This document shows, in pieces, positions 54,876 through 63,275 of a stretch of DNA of 64,000 nucleotides (position 1 is the first letter of the stretch; each line of letters opens with the position of its first letter). The stretch spans positions 1 through 64,000 of the forward strand of contig CAYJPN010000008.1 of NCBI GenBank assembly GCA_964372115.1, read 5' to 3'. The position numbers and the translations under genes were made by a program. The DNA comes from CG2-30-36-16 sp964372115 (GTDB lineage Bacteria > Bacteroidota > Ignavibacteria > Ignavibacteriales > Ignavibacteriaceae). The notes beneath the pieces are model-generated. The model was not told the DNA's origin. It was given only the letters and a program-made list of their open reading frames with translations, and did no database searches.

Positions 54876-55250
54876 ATGTCCTATAGAATTGATAAAGTTG
54901 AACACTTAATAAAAGAAGAAATAAGCCTCATCTTTTTATATAAACTACAGGACCCGGCATTCGGGTTAGTTACAATTACCGGTGTAAAAGTAAGCCACGA
55001 TCTGAAAATTGCCAAGGTGTACATCTCTGTTTTCGACAAAGAAAAACGCCCGGTGGTTCTTGAAAAAGTTGAAACAGCTTCCGGTTATATTAGATCGGAA
55101 CTTGCTCACCGAATAAGGTTGCGTTATACACCCGAACTAAAGTTTTTTATTGATGATACACTCGATTACGTTGAGAAAATTGAAGGATTGATTAAGAAGA
55201 TACACAAGGATGATGGTAACAAAGGAAACGAAGGCGAACAGACAGTTTGA
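54876..55250 (+). CDS. rbfA: ribosome-binding factor A
   Basis: 124 residues with the KH-like fold: RIDKVEHLIKEEISLIFLYKLQDP, then LVTITGVKVSHDLKIAKVYISVF, and the C-terminal SELAHRIRLRYTPELKFFIDDTLDYVEKIEGLIKKI. RbfA assists late 30S maturation (16S 5' end helix) in the cold and at 37 degrees. The gene lies 45 bp after infB. Its last 41 bp overlap the start of truB in another frame, so the two are translationally coupled. Confidence 0.95.
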   Translation: MSYRIDKVEHLIKEEISLIFLYKLQDPAFGLVTITGVKVSHDLKIAKVYISVFDKEKRPVVLEKVETASGYIRSELAHRIRLRYTPELKFFIDDTLDYVEKIEGLIKKIHKDDGNKGNEGEQTV

Positions 55251-55932
55251 TTTTTTGTCGGGTGAGGTAATTTTAATTGACAAACCTCTACGCTGGTCTT
55301 CCTTTAAAGTTGTTCACGAAGTTAGGAAAGCTGCCGGCGTTAGAAAAGTGGGGCACGCCGGAACTCTTGATCCTCTCGCTACCGGGCTTCTTATACTCTG
55401 CACCGGTAAAAAAACCAAATCAATAACTTCATACCAGGACCGTAATAAAACGTACACCGGCACTTTTTTACTCGGGCGAACTTCCGAAACAATGGATTTG
55501 GAAGCTGAACTAACCGGGCAAAAATCGTTAGACGAAATTACCGAAGAAAAAATATTTACGGCGCGCGATAAATTCCTTGGTTCAATAAAACAGCTTCCTC
55601 CTATGTATTCGGCTGTTAAACATAAAGGAAAATCGCTTTATCAAATTGCCCGCAAAGGCAAAACAGTTGAGCGCGAACTGCGCGATGCAAATATCTTCAA
55701 GTTCAATATTACCGGCATTAAATTGCCGGAAGTTCAATTTGAAATTGAATGTTCTAAAGGAACATATATAAGAGTTATTGCACAGGACATGGGCGATGAA
55801 CTTGGCTGCGGCGCTGTTCTTAGCAGTTTGAGAAGAACAGCAATAGGCGAATTTAATGTGACAAATGCGTTAGAAGTAGCTGAATTTGCCGCCTTGATGG
55901 AAGAAAATAAGATAATGGAAACCGAAGCGTAG
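55210..55932 (+). CDS. truB: tRNA pseudouridine-55 synthase
   Basis: 240 residues. The catalytic motif is GHAGTLDPLATGLLILCTG (Asp in TLDP). Other signatures: GEVILIDKPLRWSSFKVVHEVRK near the start, YTGTFLLGRTSETMDLEAE, LPPMYSAVKHKGKSLYQIARKG and CSKGTYIRVIAQDMGDELG. It makes pseudouridine 55 in the T-loop of tRNAs. The start overlaps rbfA by 41 bp, with CAAGG just before the ATG; a start after the overlap would lose little, so the exact start is uncertain. A C-terminal PUA domain is absent, as in shorter forms. Confidence 0.95.
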   Translation: MMVTKETKANRQFDFLSGEVILIDKPLRWSSFKVVHEVRKAAGVRKVGHAGTLDPLATGLLILCTGKKTKSITSYQDRNKTYTGTFLLGRTSETMDLEAELTGQKSLDEITEEKIFTARDKFLGSIKQLPPMYSAVKHKGKSLYQIARKGKTVERELRDANIFKFNITGIKLPEVQFEIECSKGTYIRVIAQDMGDELGCGAVLSSLRRTAIGEFNVTNALEVAEFAALMEENKIMETEA

Positions 55933-56011
55933 CCGTTTGAGCGGGTGGTTAAGTTTCGTTTTTGGATTAAAATAAGTTATATTTATACGCTTTTTGAATA
56001 GATTTTTGCGA

Positions 56012-56950
56012 ATGCATGTTTTTTACGATTTGGCGGAAGTACAAACAAATAACAAAACTGTTGTTACCCTCGGTACTTTTGATGGCTTACATCTTGGACA
56101 TCAAAAAATTATTAAAACAGTGGTGGATAAAGCTTCCGGCAACGGCGGCAGAAGTTTTTTAATTACTTTTGAACCCCATCCCCGAAATATAATTTCGAAG
56201 GATTATAAGTTAGAACTTCTTACTACCATAAACGAAAAAACTGAAATTCTAAACCAGCTCGGAATCGAAAATCTTCTTATAATAAATTTCACAAAGAAAT
56301 TTTCGCAGCTTTCGCCCGAGCAGTTTATAAAAAAATATTTGATTGACGGATTAGGCGCCAGCAACATAATAATTGGTTACGATCACCATTTCGGCAAAGG
56401 TCGCGGCGGCGATGCTGTAACAATTAAAGAACTCGGTAGAGAATACAAATTTGACGTTACTGTTGTTGAACCATTTGATCTTGAAGGCGAAACTGTAAGC
56501 AGTACAAAAATACGTAACGCGCTAAACGAAGGTAACCTTTCCGATGCAAATAAAATGCTCGGCAGGTTTTATTCGTTCAGCGGAACTGTTGTTTCAGGCG
56601 ACAAACGTGGAAGGCAGCTTGGCTTTCCAACTGCAAACATTAAACTTGATGAAGAAAACAAGCTTCTTCCATCGCTCGGTATTTATCTTGTTGAGTTTAT
56701 TGTTGAAACACAAAAACATTTTGGTCTTTTGAGTATTGGTAAACGACCGACGTTTTATAACTCCGGTTCTATTGTGCCGGAAGTTTATATTTATGATTTT
56801 AATGCCGATATATATGGCAAACACGTAACCATAAATATGGTTGAAAGAATTAGAGGTGAAGAAAAATATTCTTCGCCGGAAAAACTTATTGAGCAGATGA
56901 ACAAAGACAAACAAAATGGTCTGCTCATAATAAAAAAAATTAGCAGTTAA
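56012..56950 (+). CDS. ribF: bifunctional riboflavin kinase / FAD synthetase
   Basis: 312 residues from ATG 56012; the frame is open from a TTG at 55994. The N-terminal FAD synthetase domain has TLGTFDGLHLGHQKI and the nucleotidyl-transfer site, then GYDHHFGKGRGGD and VSSTKIRNAL. The C-terminal riboflavin kinase domain has GRQLGFPTANI and a YNSGSIVPEVYIYDFNADIYGKHVTI segment. It makes FMN and then FAD from riboflavin in the cytoplasm. One oddity: the usual kinase GVxxxGxxPTF motif reads SIGKRPTFYNSG here, a normal variant. Position between truB and rpsO is typical. Confidence 0.95.
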   Translation: MHVFYDLAEVQTNNKTVVTLGTFDGLHLGHQKIIKTVVDKASGNGGRSFLITFEPHPRNIISKDYKLELLTTINEKTEILNQLGIENLLIINFTKKFSQLSPEQFIKKYLIDGLGASNIIIGYDHHFGKGRGGDAVTIKELGREYKFDVTVVEPFDLEGETVSSTKIRNALNEGNLSDANKMLGRFYSFSGTVVSGDKRGRQLGFPTANIKLDEENKLLPSLGIYLVEFIVETQKHFGLLSIGKRPTFYNSGSIVPEVYIYDFNADIYGKHVTINMVERIRGEEKYSSPEKLIEQMNKDKQNGLLIIKKISS

Positions 56951-57003
56951 TTAGCCCCGGTAAGTTCTGGGTCTATATTGTATAAATAAACAAAGGAAAA
57001 AAA

Positions 57004-57267
57004 ATGACAAACGAGCAGAAACTCGAAATAGTAAAAAAGTACGGTGAAAACGACAAAGACACCGGCAAAGCTGAAGTTCAGATTGCGCTGTTAACGGCGC
57101 GGTTAAACGAACTTACCGAACATTTTAATGTTCATAAAAAAGACCATCACTCACGCAGAGGATTAATGGCAATGGTTGGTAAAAGAAGGAGATTATTAAA
57201 CTATTTGATGAAAACAGAAATCTCCCGTTACAGAACAATCATAAAAGAATTGAATATAAGAAAGTAA
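57004..57267 (+). CDS. rpsO: 30S ribosomal protein S15
   Basis: 87 residues, typical S15 length. The pattern NDKDTGKAEVQIALLTARLNELTEHFNVHKKDHHSRRGLMAMVGKRRRLLNYL is diagnostic. S15 binds 16S rRNA helices 20-22 in the platform of the 30S subunit. AAAGGAAAAAAA lies just before the ATG. It is followed 10 bp later by pnp, the usual pairing; in E. coli S15 controls its own translation, but no such structure is visible in the short leader here. Confidence 0.97.
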   Translation: MTNEQKLEIVKKYGENDKDTGKAEVQIALLTARLNELTEHFNVHKKDHHSRRGLMAMVGKRRRLLNYLMKTEISRYRTIIKELNIRK

Positions 57268-57277
57268 AGGTTTAATA

Positions 57278-59404
57278 ATGGTAGTTACTAAAGAATTAGA
57301 ATTCGGCGGAAAGAAATTTTCGATTGAGACAGGCAGATATGCTCGCCAGGCAAACGGCGCAGTAATGGTAAGATACGCCGATACGATGATACTTGTTACC
57401 GCTGTAGCATCCGAGGAAGCTAAAGAAGATCAGGATTTTTTCCCGTTACAGGTTGAATACAGGGAAAAATCCGCCGCAGCCGGAAAATTTCCGGGCGGTT
57501 ATATTAAAAGAGAAGGACGTCCTTCGGAAAAAGAAATTTTGAGTGCACGGTTAATAGACAGACCAATAAGACCATTATTCCCTGAAAATTTCAAAAATGA
57601 AACACAAATAATTGCATTGGTGCTTTCGCACGACGGCGAAAACGACGCTGATGTTCTTGGTGCTGTAGGCGCTTCTGCCGCACTTTGCATCTCAAATATT
57701 CCTTTCGATGGTCCGATGGCTTCGGTAAGAGTTGGACGCGTAAACGGCGAGTTAATCATTAACCCTACTTTTACACAACTAAAGGATAGCGATTTCGAAA
57801 TTTTGGTTGCCGGTACCGACGACTCAATTATGATGGTTGAAGGCGAAGCAAAAGAAATTAGCGAACAGGAATTTTTAGAAGCATTAAAATTTGCGCATAA
57901 CGCTGTTAAACAGCTTATCCAGCTTCAGATAGAACTGATGAAAGAAGTTTCAAAAGTTAAAATGGAAGCGCCTGAAAAAAATATTGACCCGGCTTTAAAG
58001 AACGATGTTCTTGAACTTGCGACGGCAAAATATAAAGAAATAGTTCACTCGGTGCTTGCCAAAGAAGAAAGAAGCGCAAAAAATAAAGAGCTAACAAAAT
58101 CAGTAAAAGAAGCTTTAGCCGAAAATTATCCCGAACAGGAAAAGGTTATAGGCGAAATTCTGCACGATCTTGAAAAAGAATTAATGCGCGCACGAATTCT
58201 TGACGAAGGTATACGACTTGACGGAAGAAACACAAAACAAGTTCGCCCGATAACAATAGAGCTTAGCGTGCTTCCCCGAACCCACGGGTCGGCATTATTT
58301 ACACGAGGCGAAACTCAAAGTTTAACTTCATTAACTCTCGGCTCAAAAAATGACGAGCAGACAGTTGACGGTTTAACAGAAGAGTACAGCAAAAAATTTA
58401 TGCTACATTACAACTTCCCGCCGTTTAGCGTTGGCGAAGTTGGCAGGATGACCGGCGTTGGCAGAAGAGAAATAGGCCATGGACATCTTGCTGAAAGAGC
58501 ATTAAAAATGGTTCTGCCAGAGGAAGAAGTGTTTCCGTACACCTCAAGATTAATTTCCGATATTCTTGAATCAAACGGTTCATCTTCAATGGCTACTGTT
58601 TGCGCCGGTTCATTATCTTTAATGGATGGCGGCGTTCCGATGAAAAAAGCTGTTTCCGGTATTGCAATGGGTCTTGTAAAAGAGAACGATAAATTTGCAG
58701 TATTAAGCGATATTCTTGGAAATGAAGACCATCTTGGCGATATGGACTTTAAAGTTGCCGGAACAAGCGATGGTATTACAGCAATACAAATGGATATAAA
58801 AATTAAAGGCATCTCTTTCGAAATTATGGAAACTGCATTGCTTCAGGCGCATGAAGGCAGAATGCACATCCTAGGTATAATGAACGAAGCCATTGCACAA
58901 CCCCGCGAACAACTTTCGCCGTTTGCTCCACGACTTATTACAATGAAAGTTGAACAAGACCAAATTGGTTTGATTATAGGTCCCGGCGGAAAAACTATTC
59001 AGGGAATGCAGAGGCTGTTTGGTGTTGATATTGTTATTGACGACAACGGTACCGTTAATATAGCATCACCAAATAAAGAGAACGCCCAAAAATGTAAAGA
59101 ACATATCAAAAAAATGACCGCGACTCCCGAAGTAGGAGAAATATACGATGGCGTGATTACAAAAATCATGGACTTCGGTGCGTTTGTTGAAATACTTCCC
59201 GGTAAGGAAGGGTTGCTGCACATCTCGCAGATTGACAACAAACGTGTAAACAAGGTTACAGATTATTTCAAAGAAGGCGACAAAGTAACCGTTAAACTTC
59301 TTAAAGTTGAAAACGGAAAATTTTCGCTGAGCAGAAAAGAATTATTGAACGAAAATAAACCTGAAGCTCAGCCCGAAGCCGTTCCGGAAAATAATCAAGA
59401 GTAA
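57278..59404 (+). CDS. pnp: polyribonucleotide nucleotidyltransferase (PNPase)
   Basis: 708 residues. Two RNase PH domains (about 1-210 and 300-530) flank a helical domain. The catalytic second PH domain shows FTRGETQSLTSLTLGS, LHYNFPPFSVGEVGRMTGVGRREIGHGHLAERAL and GDMDFKVAGTSDGITAIQMDIKI. A KH domain (LIIGPGGKTIQGMQ) and an S1 domain (GEIYDGVITKIMDFGAFVEILPGKEGLLHISQI) complete it. It degrades RNA 3'-5' using phosphate and can polymerise in reverse. It is co-transcribed with rpsO and lies upstream of another RNase gene (rng), with two strong hairpins between. Confidence 0.97.
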   Translation: MVVTKELEFGGKKFSIETGRYARQANGAVMVRYADTMILVTAVASEEAKEDQDFFPLQVEYREKSAAAGKFPGGYIKREGRPSEKEILSARLIDRPIRPLFPENFKNETQIIALVLSHDGENDADVLGAVGASAALCISNIPFDGPMASVRVGRVNGELIINPTFTQLKDSDFEILVAGTDDSIMMVEGEAKEISEQEFLEALKFAHNAVKQLIQLQIELMKEVSKVKMEAPEKNIDPALKNDVLELATAKYKEIVHSVLAKEERSAKNKELTKSVKEALAENYPEQEKVIGEILHDLEKELMRARILDEGIRLDGRNTKQVRPITIELSVLPRTHGSALFTRGETQSLTSLTLGSKNDEQTVDGLTEEYSKKFMLHYNFPPFSVGEVGRMTGVGRREIGHGHLAERALKMVLPEEEVFPYTSRLISDILESNGSSSMATVCAGSLSLMDGGVPMKKAVSGIAMGLVKENDKFAVLSDILGNEDHLGDMDFKVAGTSDGITAIQMDIKIKGISFEIMETALLQAHEGRMHILGIMNEAIAQPREQLSPFAPRLITMKVEQDQIGLIIGPGGKTIQGMQRLFGVDIVIDDNGTVNIASPNKENAQKCKEHIKKMTATPEVGEIYDGVITKIMDFGAFVEILPGKEGLLHISQIDNKRVNKVTDYFKEGDKVTVKLLKVENGKFSLSRKELLNENKPEAQPEAVPENNQE

Positions 59405-59411
59405 TTTTGAT

Positions 59412-59442
59412 TTAATGCCAATTGTTTATCAATTGGCATTAA
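59412..59442 (+). terminator. hairpin just after pnp
   Basis: TTAATGCCAATTG (59412-59424) and CAATTGGCATTAA (59430-59442) form a perfect 13-bp stem with a TTTAT loop. Only a weak U-rich tail follows, so it may protect the 3' end rather than terminate fully. Confidence 0.65.
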
Positions 59443-59468
59443 CTAAATTTTAAGAATATTGCGTCTTC

Positions 59469-59526
59469 TGCCGGGACGGAGAGAAATTTTTCTTATGAAT
59501 AAGGAATGTTTCTCTCCGTTTCGGCA
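59469..59526 (+). promoter_or_regulatory. long RNA hairpin between pnp and rng
   Basis: TGCCG-GG-ACGGAGAGAAA (59469-59486) pairs with TTTCTCTCCGT-TT-CGGCA (59509-59526), giving an 18-bp RNA stem if the two G-U pairs form. It resembles a double-strand-specific RNase processing site or a terminator. It would separate the pnp and rng messages. Confidence 0.6.
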
Positions 59527-59751
59527 TGAGGTGTTTTATTAAAAGAGTGTTATAAAGTTTTATTAAAAGAAAGCCCATAGTGGAAAACAAATCCGCAATA
59601 TTATTTTTCTTTTTACTGGCAGGATTATATCTACACCGGAATGATAGACAATATTATTTTCGGAGTAGTCATATGTCTTTACTACCGGGCTGTCTATTTT
59701 CAGAAATTTTCATAATGAAATTATCAATTTCATCAAAAGAGTTTTTACTAT
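59527..59751 (+). promoter_or_regulatory. leader region of rng with a further stem
   Basis: About 225 bp before the rng start. ATAGACA (59644-59650) pairs with TGTCTAT (59691-59697) and inside it GTAGT (59665-59669) with ACTAC (59681-59685). RNase E in E. coli controls its own message through a structured leader, so such a role is possible here but unproven. An 86-codon frame at 59580-59840 overlaps rng and looks non-coding. Confidence 0.4.
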
Positions 59752-61320
59752 ATGGTAAAAGAAATAATAATAAACGCATCGACAACACAAACGCGTGTTG
59801 CCATAACAGAAGAAGGCAATTTAGTAGACTTCTTTGTTGACTATCCTGAAAACCGCAGGATGGTGGGGGACATTTATCTTGGAAGAGTAGCAAGAGTATT
59901 GCCCGGCATTAAAGCCGCTTTTATAGATATAGGCATGAAACACGATGCCTTCCTTCATTTTTCAGACATCGGTGATACTACCGAACAACTCCAGGATATG
60001 CTTGGAGAAGATGATTCGGATGTGGATAATGATGATGATGAAAACGGAAGCCAGCACAGAGTTCCCGAGCAGAAATACGATTCTGACAGATCGACACTAC
60101 CCCGACTGAAAAAAGGGCAGGATATTCTAATCCAGATAACAAAAGAACCTGTTAATAACAAAGGGGTTCGTGTTAGCTCATCAATATCACTCCCCGGCAG
60201 GTTTTGTGTGTTGCTACCTTTCGATAACAAAATCGGCGTTTCAAAAAAATTATCCGACTTTAAGGAAAGAAGAAGACTTCGTAATATTGCGCGCAGCATT
60301 CTACCGAAAAATTACGGATTAATAATTCGTACTGTTGCCCGTAACCAGTCGGAAGAATCGTTGAAGGACGACTTAAAAAATCTGCTCGATACCTGGAAGG
60401 ATATTCAGCAGACTGTTAAGACTGAACAACCGCCATCGTTAATTTACCAGGATCTGAATACTACTTCGAGTGTTATTAGAGATTTATTTACCTCCGACAT
60501 TTCAAAAGTATTTATCGATTCCCGCAAAGTACACAAACAGATAAAAAGTTATGTCCATCTTGTTCAGCCGGGTCTTTCCGATAAAATAGAACTCTTCCGT
60601 TCTTCCCACTCCATTTTCGATTCATTTAAAATCGAAGAGCAGATTAAAACCCTTATGGGAAGAAAAGTTTCTCTCCCGAGCGGCGGATATCTTATCATCG
60701 AACATACCGAAGCAATGGTTGTTATAGATGTTAACAGCGGACGTTATGCAAAAAGTAAAGAGCAGGAACTTAACTCCTTAAAAACCGATCTTGAAGCTGC
60801 ACGCGAAATTTGCCGGCAATTAAAGCTCCGCGATATAGGTGGAATTATAGTAATCGATTTTATCGATCTTGAGGAGGATAAAAATCGTAAAAAAATATAT
60901 GATGAACTAAGAAAAGAGTTCCGTAAAGACAGAGCAAAGGTTTCCGTATTACCAATGTCCGATTTCGGTTTGGTTCAAATTACCCGCCAGCGTGTAAGAC
61001 AAAATATTATGCAGGCAATGAAGGAAGTGTGTCCTTCATGTCTTGGTACCGGCATGTTAACAAAACAATCACATCTTATTTACGATATCGAAGAGTGGTT
61101 ACGGAAGTATAAACGACTTGCAAAAGAAAGATCGCTTCTCTTAAAATGCCATCCTACAATTGCCCATAAACTAAAGGAAGGCAATATAAATTTTATTACT
61201 AAACTTCAGTTTAAATATTTTTTAAGAGTCCGTATTGTTGAAGAAGAATTGATGCCGCTCGGGCAGTTCCGGTTTCTATCGAAAAAAACCGGTATCGATT
61301 TGACTGACGAAGTAAGTTAA
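59752..61320 (+). CDS. rng: ribonuclease G/E family protein
   Basis: 522 residues, the RNase G size without the long RNase E C-terminal tail. Order: S1 domain (about 36-125) carrying an acidic insertion (about 85-118, Asp/Glu-rich), the RNase-H-like and DNase-I-like subdomains with catalytic aspartates in MVVIDVNSGRYAKSK and IIVIDFIDLEEDKNRKK, and the zinc-link CPSCLGTG. It makes endonucleolytic cuts in single-stranded RNA, in rRNA maturation and mRNA decay. The upstream neighbour is pnp, with which RNase E forms degradosomes in other bacteria. The start is the ATG in VKEIIINAST. Confidence 0.95.
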   Translation: MVKEIIINASTTQTRVAITEEGNLVDFFVDYPENRRMVGDIYLGRVARVLPGIKAAFIDIGMKHDAFLHFSDIGDTTEQLQDMLGEDDSDVDNDDDENGSQHRVPEQKYDSDRSTLPRLKKGQDILIQITKEPVNNKGVRVSSSISLPGRFCVLLPFDNKIGVSKKLSDFKERRRLRNIARSILPKNYGLIIRTVARNQSEESLKDDLKNLLDTWKDIQQTVKTEQPPSLIYQDLNTTSSVIRDLFTSDISKVFIDSRKVHKQIKSYVHLVQPGLSDKIELFRSSHSIFDSFKIEEQIKTLMGRKVSLPSGGYLIIEHTEAMVVIDVNSGRYAKSKEQELNSLKTDLEAAREICRQLKLRDIGGIIVIDFIDLEEDKNRKKIYDELRKEFRKDRAKVSVLPMSDFGLVQITRQRVRQNIMQAMKEVCPSCLGTGMLTKQSHLIYDIEEWLRKYKRLAKERSLLLKCHPTIAHKLKEGNINFITKLQFKYFLRVRIVEEELMPLGQFRFLSKKTGIDLTDEVS

Positions 61321-61410
61321 AAATTTATAAAAATTAAATTTTTTGCCGGAAGAAATATGTTATTTAATTAACGGCATTATTGCTGTAATTTATAAATCAA
61401 AATAAAAGTT

Positions 61411-62499
61411 ATGGTTATGAAAAAAACAACATTTTATAATATACACGAAAAACTTGGCGCAAAGTTGGTTGAGTTTGCCGGTTACTATATGCCAATCCAG
61501 TACACATCAATTATCGCCGAGCATAAAGCTGTTCGCAATGCTGTCGGTGTGTTCGATGTTTCCCATATGGGCGAGGTTTTTGTAACAGGGGAAAAAGCAC
61601 TCGATTTTGTTCAGCACATTACCGTTAACGATGCATCAAAACTTTTCCCCGGCAGAGTGCAGTATTCTGCAATGTTATACGCTGACGGCGGTATTGTTGA
61701 TGATTTGCTCGTCTATAAAATTTCCGATGAAAAGTTTTTGCTCGTAATTAACGCATCGAATATTGAAAAAGACTTTAAATGGATGCAGGAAAATAATACT
61801 TTCGGTGTTGAACTCAACAACCAGAGTGATGAATATTCCCTCCTTGCCGTTCAGGGTCCATTTGCAAAAGAAGTTGTTCAGGCGGTATGCGACCAGGAGA
61901 TTAATTTGGAGTATTATCATTTCTTCGAAGGCAAGGTAGCCGGGGTAGATATGATAATTTCGCGCACAGGTTATACGGGCGAAATTGGTTATGAACTTTA
62001 TTTCAAAGGAAGCGTTGAAGAAGCTGAAATGATTTGGAATAAAGTTTTTGAAGCCGGAGAAAAATTTGGAATTCAACCTGCCGGTCTCGGATGCCGCGAC
62101 TCACTTAGACTTGAGATGGGTTACTGTTTATACGGAAACGATATTGACCAAACTACAAACCCGCTCGAAGCAAATCTTGGCTGGATTACAAAAATAAACA
62201 AGGGCGAATTTATAGGTCGCGATGTTTTATTAAAAGTAAAACAAGAAGGATTAAAACGTAAATTAGTGCCTATAACCGCAGATGAAAAAGCTTTTCCACG
62301 CCATGGTTACGATATAACTGTGAATGGTAAAAAAATCGGTACGGTTACAAGCGGTACTGTTAGCCCGGTGTTGGAAAAACCTATCGCGCTGGGTTATGTG
62401 GATATTGAACATGCAAAAGAAGGAAGCGATGTTAACTTTTTTATAAGGGGAAAAGAATTTCCTGCCAGAGTTGTTACACTTCCTTTTTTAAAAAAATAG
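61411..62499 (+). CDS. gcvT: aminomethyltransferase (glycine cleavage T protein)
   Basis: 362 residues. Signatures: LGAKLVEFAGYYMPIQY, FDVSHMGEVFVTG, AMLYADGGIVDDLLVYK, SRTGYTGEIGYELYF, GLGCRDSLRLEMGYCLYGNDI, and the C-terminal GTVTSGTVSPVLEKPIALGYV. It transfers the methylene group from the lipoyl-bound aminomethyl on H protein to tetrahydrofolate, releasing ammonia. No gcvH or gcvP is adjacent, so the other subunits must be elsewhere. A short stem TGCCG/CGGCA lies in the 90-bp spacer after rng. No glycine riboswitch is seen. Confidence 0.95.
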   Translation: MVMKKTTFYNIHEKLGAKLVEFAGYYMPIQYTSIIAEHKAVRNAVGVFDVSHMGEVFVTGEKALDFVQHITVNDASKLFPGRVQYSAMLYADGGIVDDLLVYKISDEKFLLVINASNIEKDFKWMQENNTFGVELNNQSDEYSLLAVQGPFAKEVVQAVCDQEINLEYYHFFEGKVAGVDMIISRTGYTGEIGYELYFKGSVEEAEMIWNKVFEAGEKFGIQPAGLGCRDSLRLEMGYCLYGNDIDQTTNPLEANLGWITKINKGEFIGRDVLLKVKQEGLKRKLVPITADEKAFPRHGYDITVNGKKIGTVTSGTVSPVLEKPIALGYVDIEHAKEGSDVNFFIRGKEFPARVVTLPFLKK

Positions 62500-62515
62500 A
62501 TTATAAAGAGAGAAG

Positions 62516-63268
62516 ATGAAAGTTAATGTTTTTTTATCCCCGCTTTCAGTAGATGAACTTTATTTTACTGGAAAAACAACCGTAGTTATAGATGTATTAA
62601 GAGCTTCGACAACAATCGTAAATGCACTTCAAAACGGCGCAAAGGAAGTAATTCCTGTTGCAACCGTAGAGTTCGCTGTAAAAGTTTCCGGTGGAATGTT
62701 CGGAGGACTTACATTGTTAGGCGGGGAACGCAACACGAAAAAAGTGGAAGGTTTTGCACTCGGTAATTCACCATCGGAATATACTTCCGAAACGATAGGT
62801 GGAAAGACAATAGTTTTTTACACCACTAATGGATCTAAAGCTGTAACGAGAGCTAAATTTTCTGAAAATCTTTTTATCTGTTCGTACAATAATATTTCTG
62901 CAGTTGCTGCTACATTAGTCGGATTGGATAAGGATATTGAATTATTATGCGCCGGTAAAAATAATGCATTTGCCCTGGAAGATAGCTGCTGTGCCGGTAA
63001 ACTTGTTGTTGAAATATTAGCCTTAAAAGAAGATGTAGAATTGACTGACAGTGCGCGTGCCGTACAGGCATTGCACAAGTCGTTCGGCAAGAGTATCTTT
63101 AAAATGTTAAAAGAATCGGAACATGGAAAATTGCTCGTCGAAAACGGTTTTGAAGCCGATGTCAAATTCTGCAGCAAACTTAATTCGACCGATGCAGTAC
63201 CGTATTTTACCGGGAATACATTAAAACTTTTGCCGGCTCAAACGGCTCAAACAAATAACGAAGAATAA
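62516..63268 (+). CDS. comB: 2-phosphosulfolactate phosphatase family protein (ComB)
   Basis: 250 residues of the ComB family: VIDVLRASTTIVNALQNGAKEVIPVATVEFAVKV at the start, LLGGERNTKKVEGFALGNSPSEYT, GKTIVFYTTNGSKAV and LEDSCCAGKLVVEIL. ComB removes phosphate from 2-phosphosulfolactate on the coenzyme M route in methanogens; many bacteria have the protein for sulfolactate or unknown use. AGAGAGAAG is just before the ATG. It lies 16 bp after gcvT and 7 bp before ftsK, so it may be read with both. No ComA, ComC, ComD or ComE is visible in the window. Confidence 0.88.
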   Translation: MKVNVFLSPLSVDELYFTGKTTVVIDVLRASTTIVNALQNGAKEVIPVATVEFAVKVSGGMFGGLTLLGGERNTKKVEGFALGNSPSEYTSETIGGKTIVFYTTNGSKAVTRAKFSENLFICSYNNISAVAATLVGLDKDIELLCAGKNNAFALEDSCCAGKLVVEILALKEDVELTDSARAVQALHKSFGKSIFKMLKESEHGKLLVENGFEADVKFCSKLNSTDAVPYFTGNTLKLLPAQTAQTNNEE

Positions 63269-63275
63269 TTTTAGG

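Noticed and set aside
56951..57003. S15 autoregulatory structure before rpsO
   Set aside because: The leader is only about 50 bp and shows no pseudoknot-like pairing.
59580..59840. 86-codon frame overlapping the start of rng
   Set aside because: It is out of frame with rng, lacks a ribosome binding site and covers structured leader DNA.
61321..61410. Possible glycine riboswitch before gcvT
   Set aside because: The spacer is only 90 bp, AT-rich, and shows a single short stem; no aptamer-like conserved core is present.
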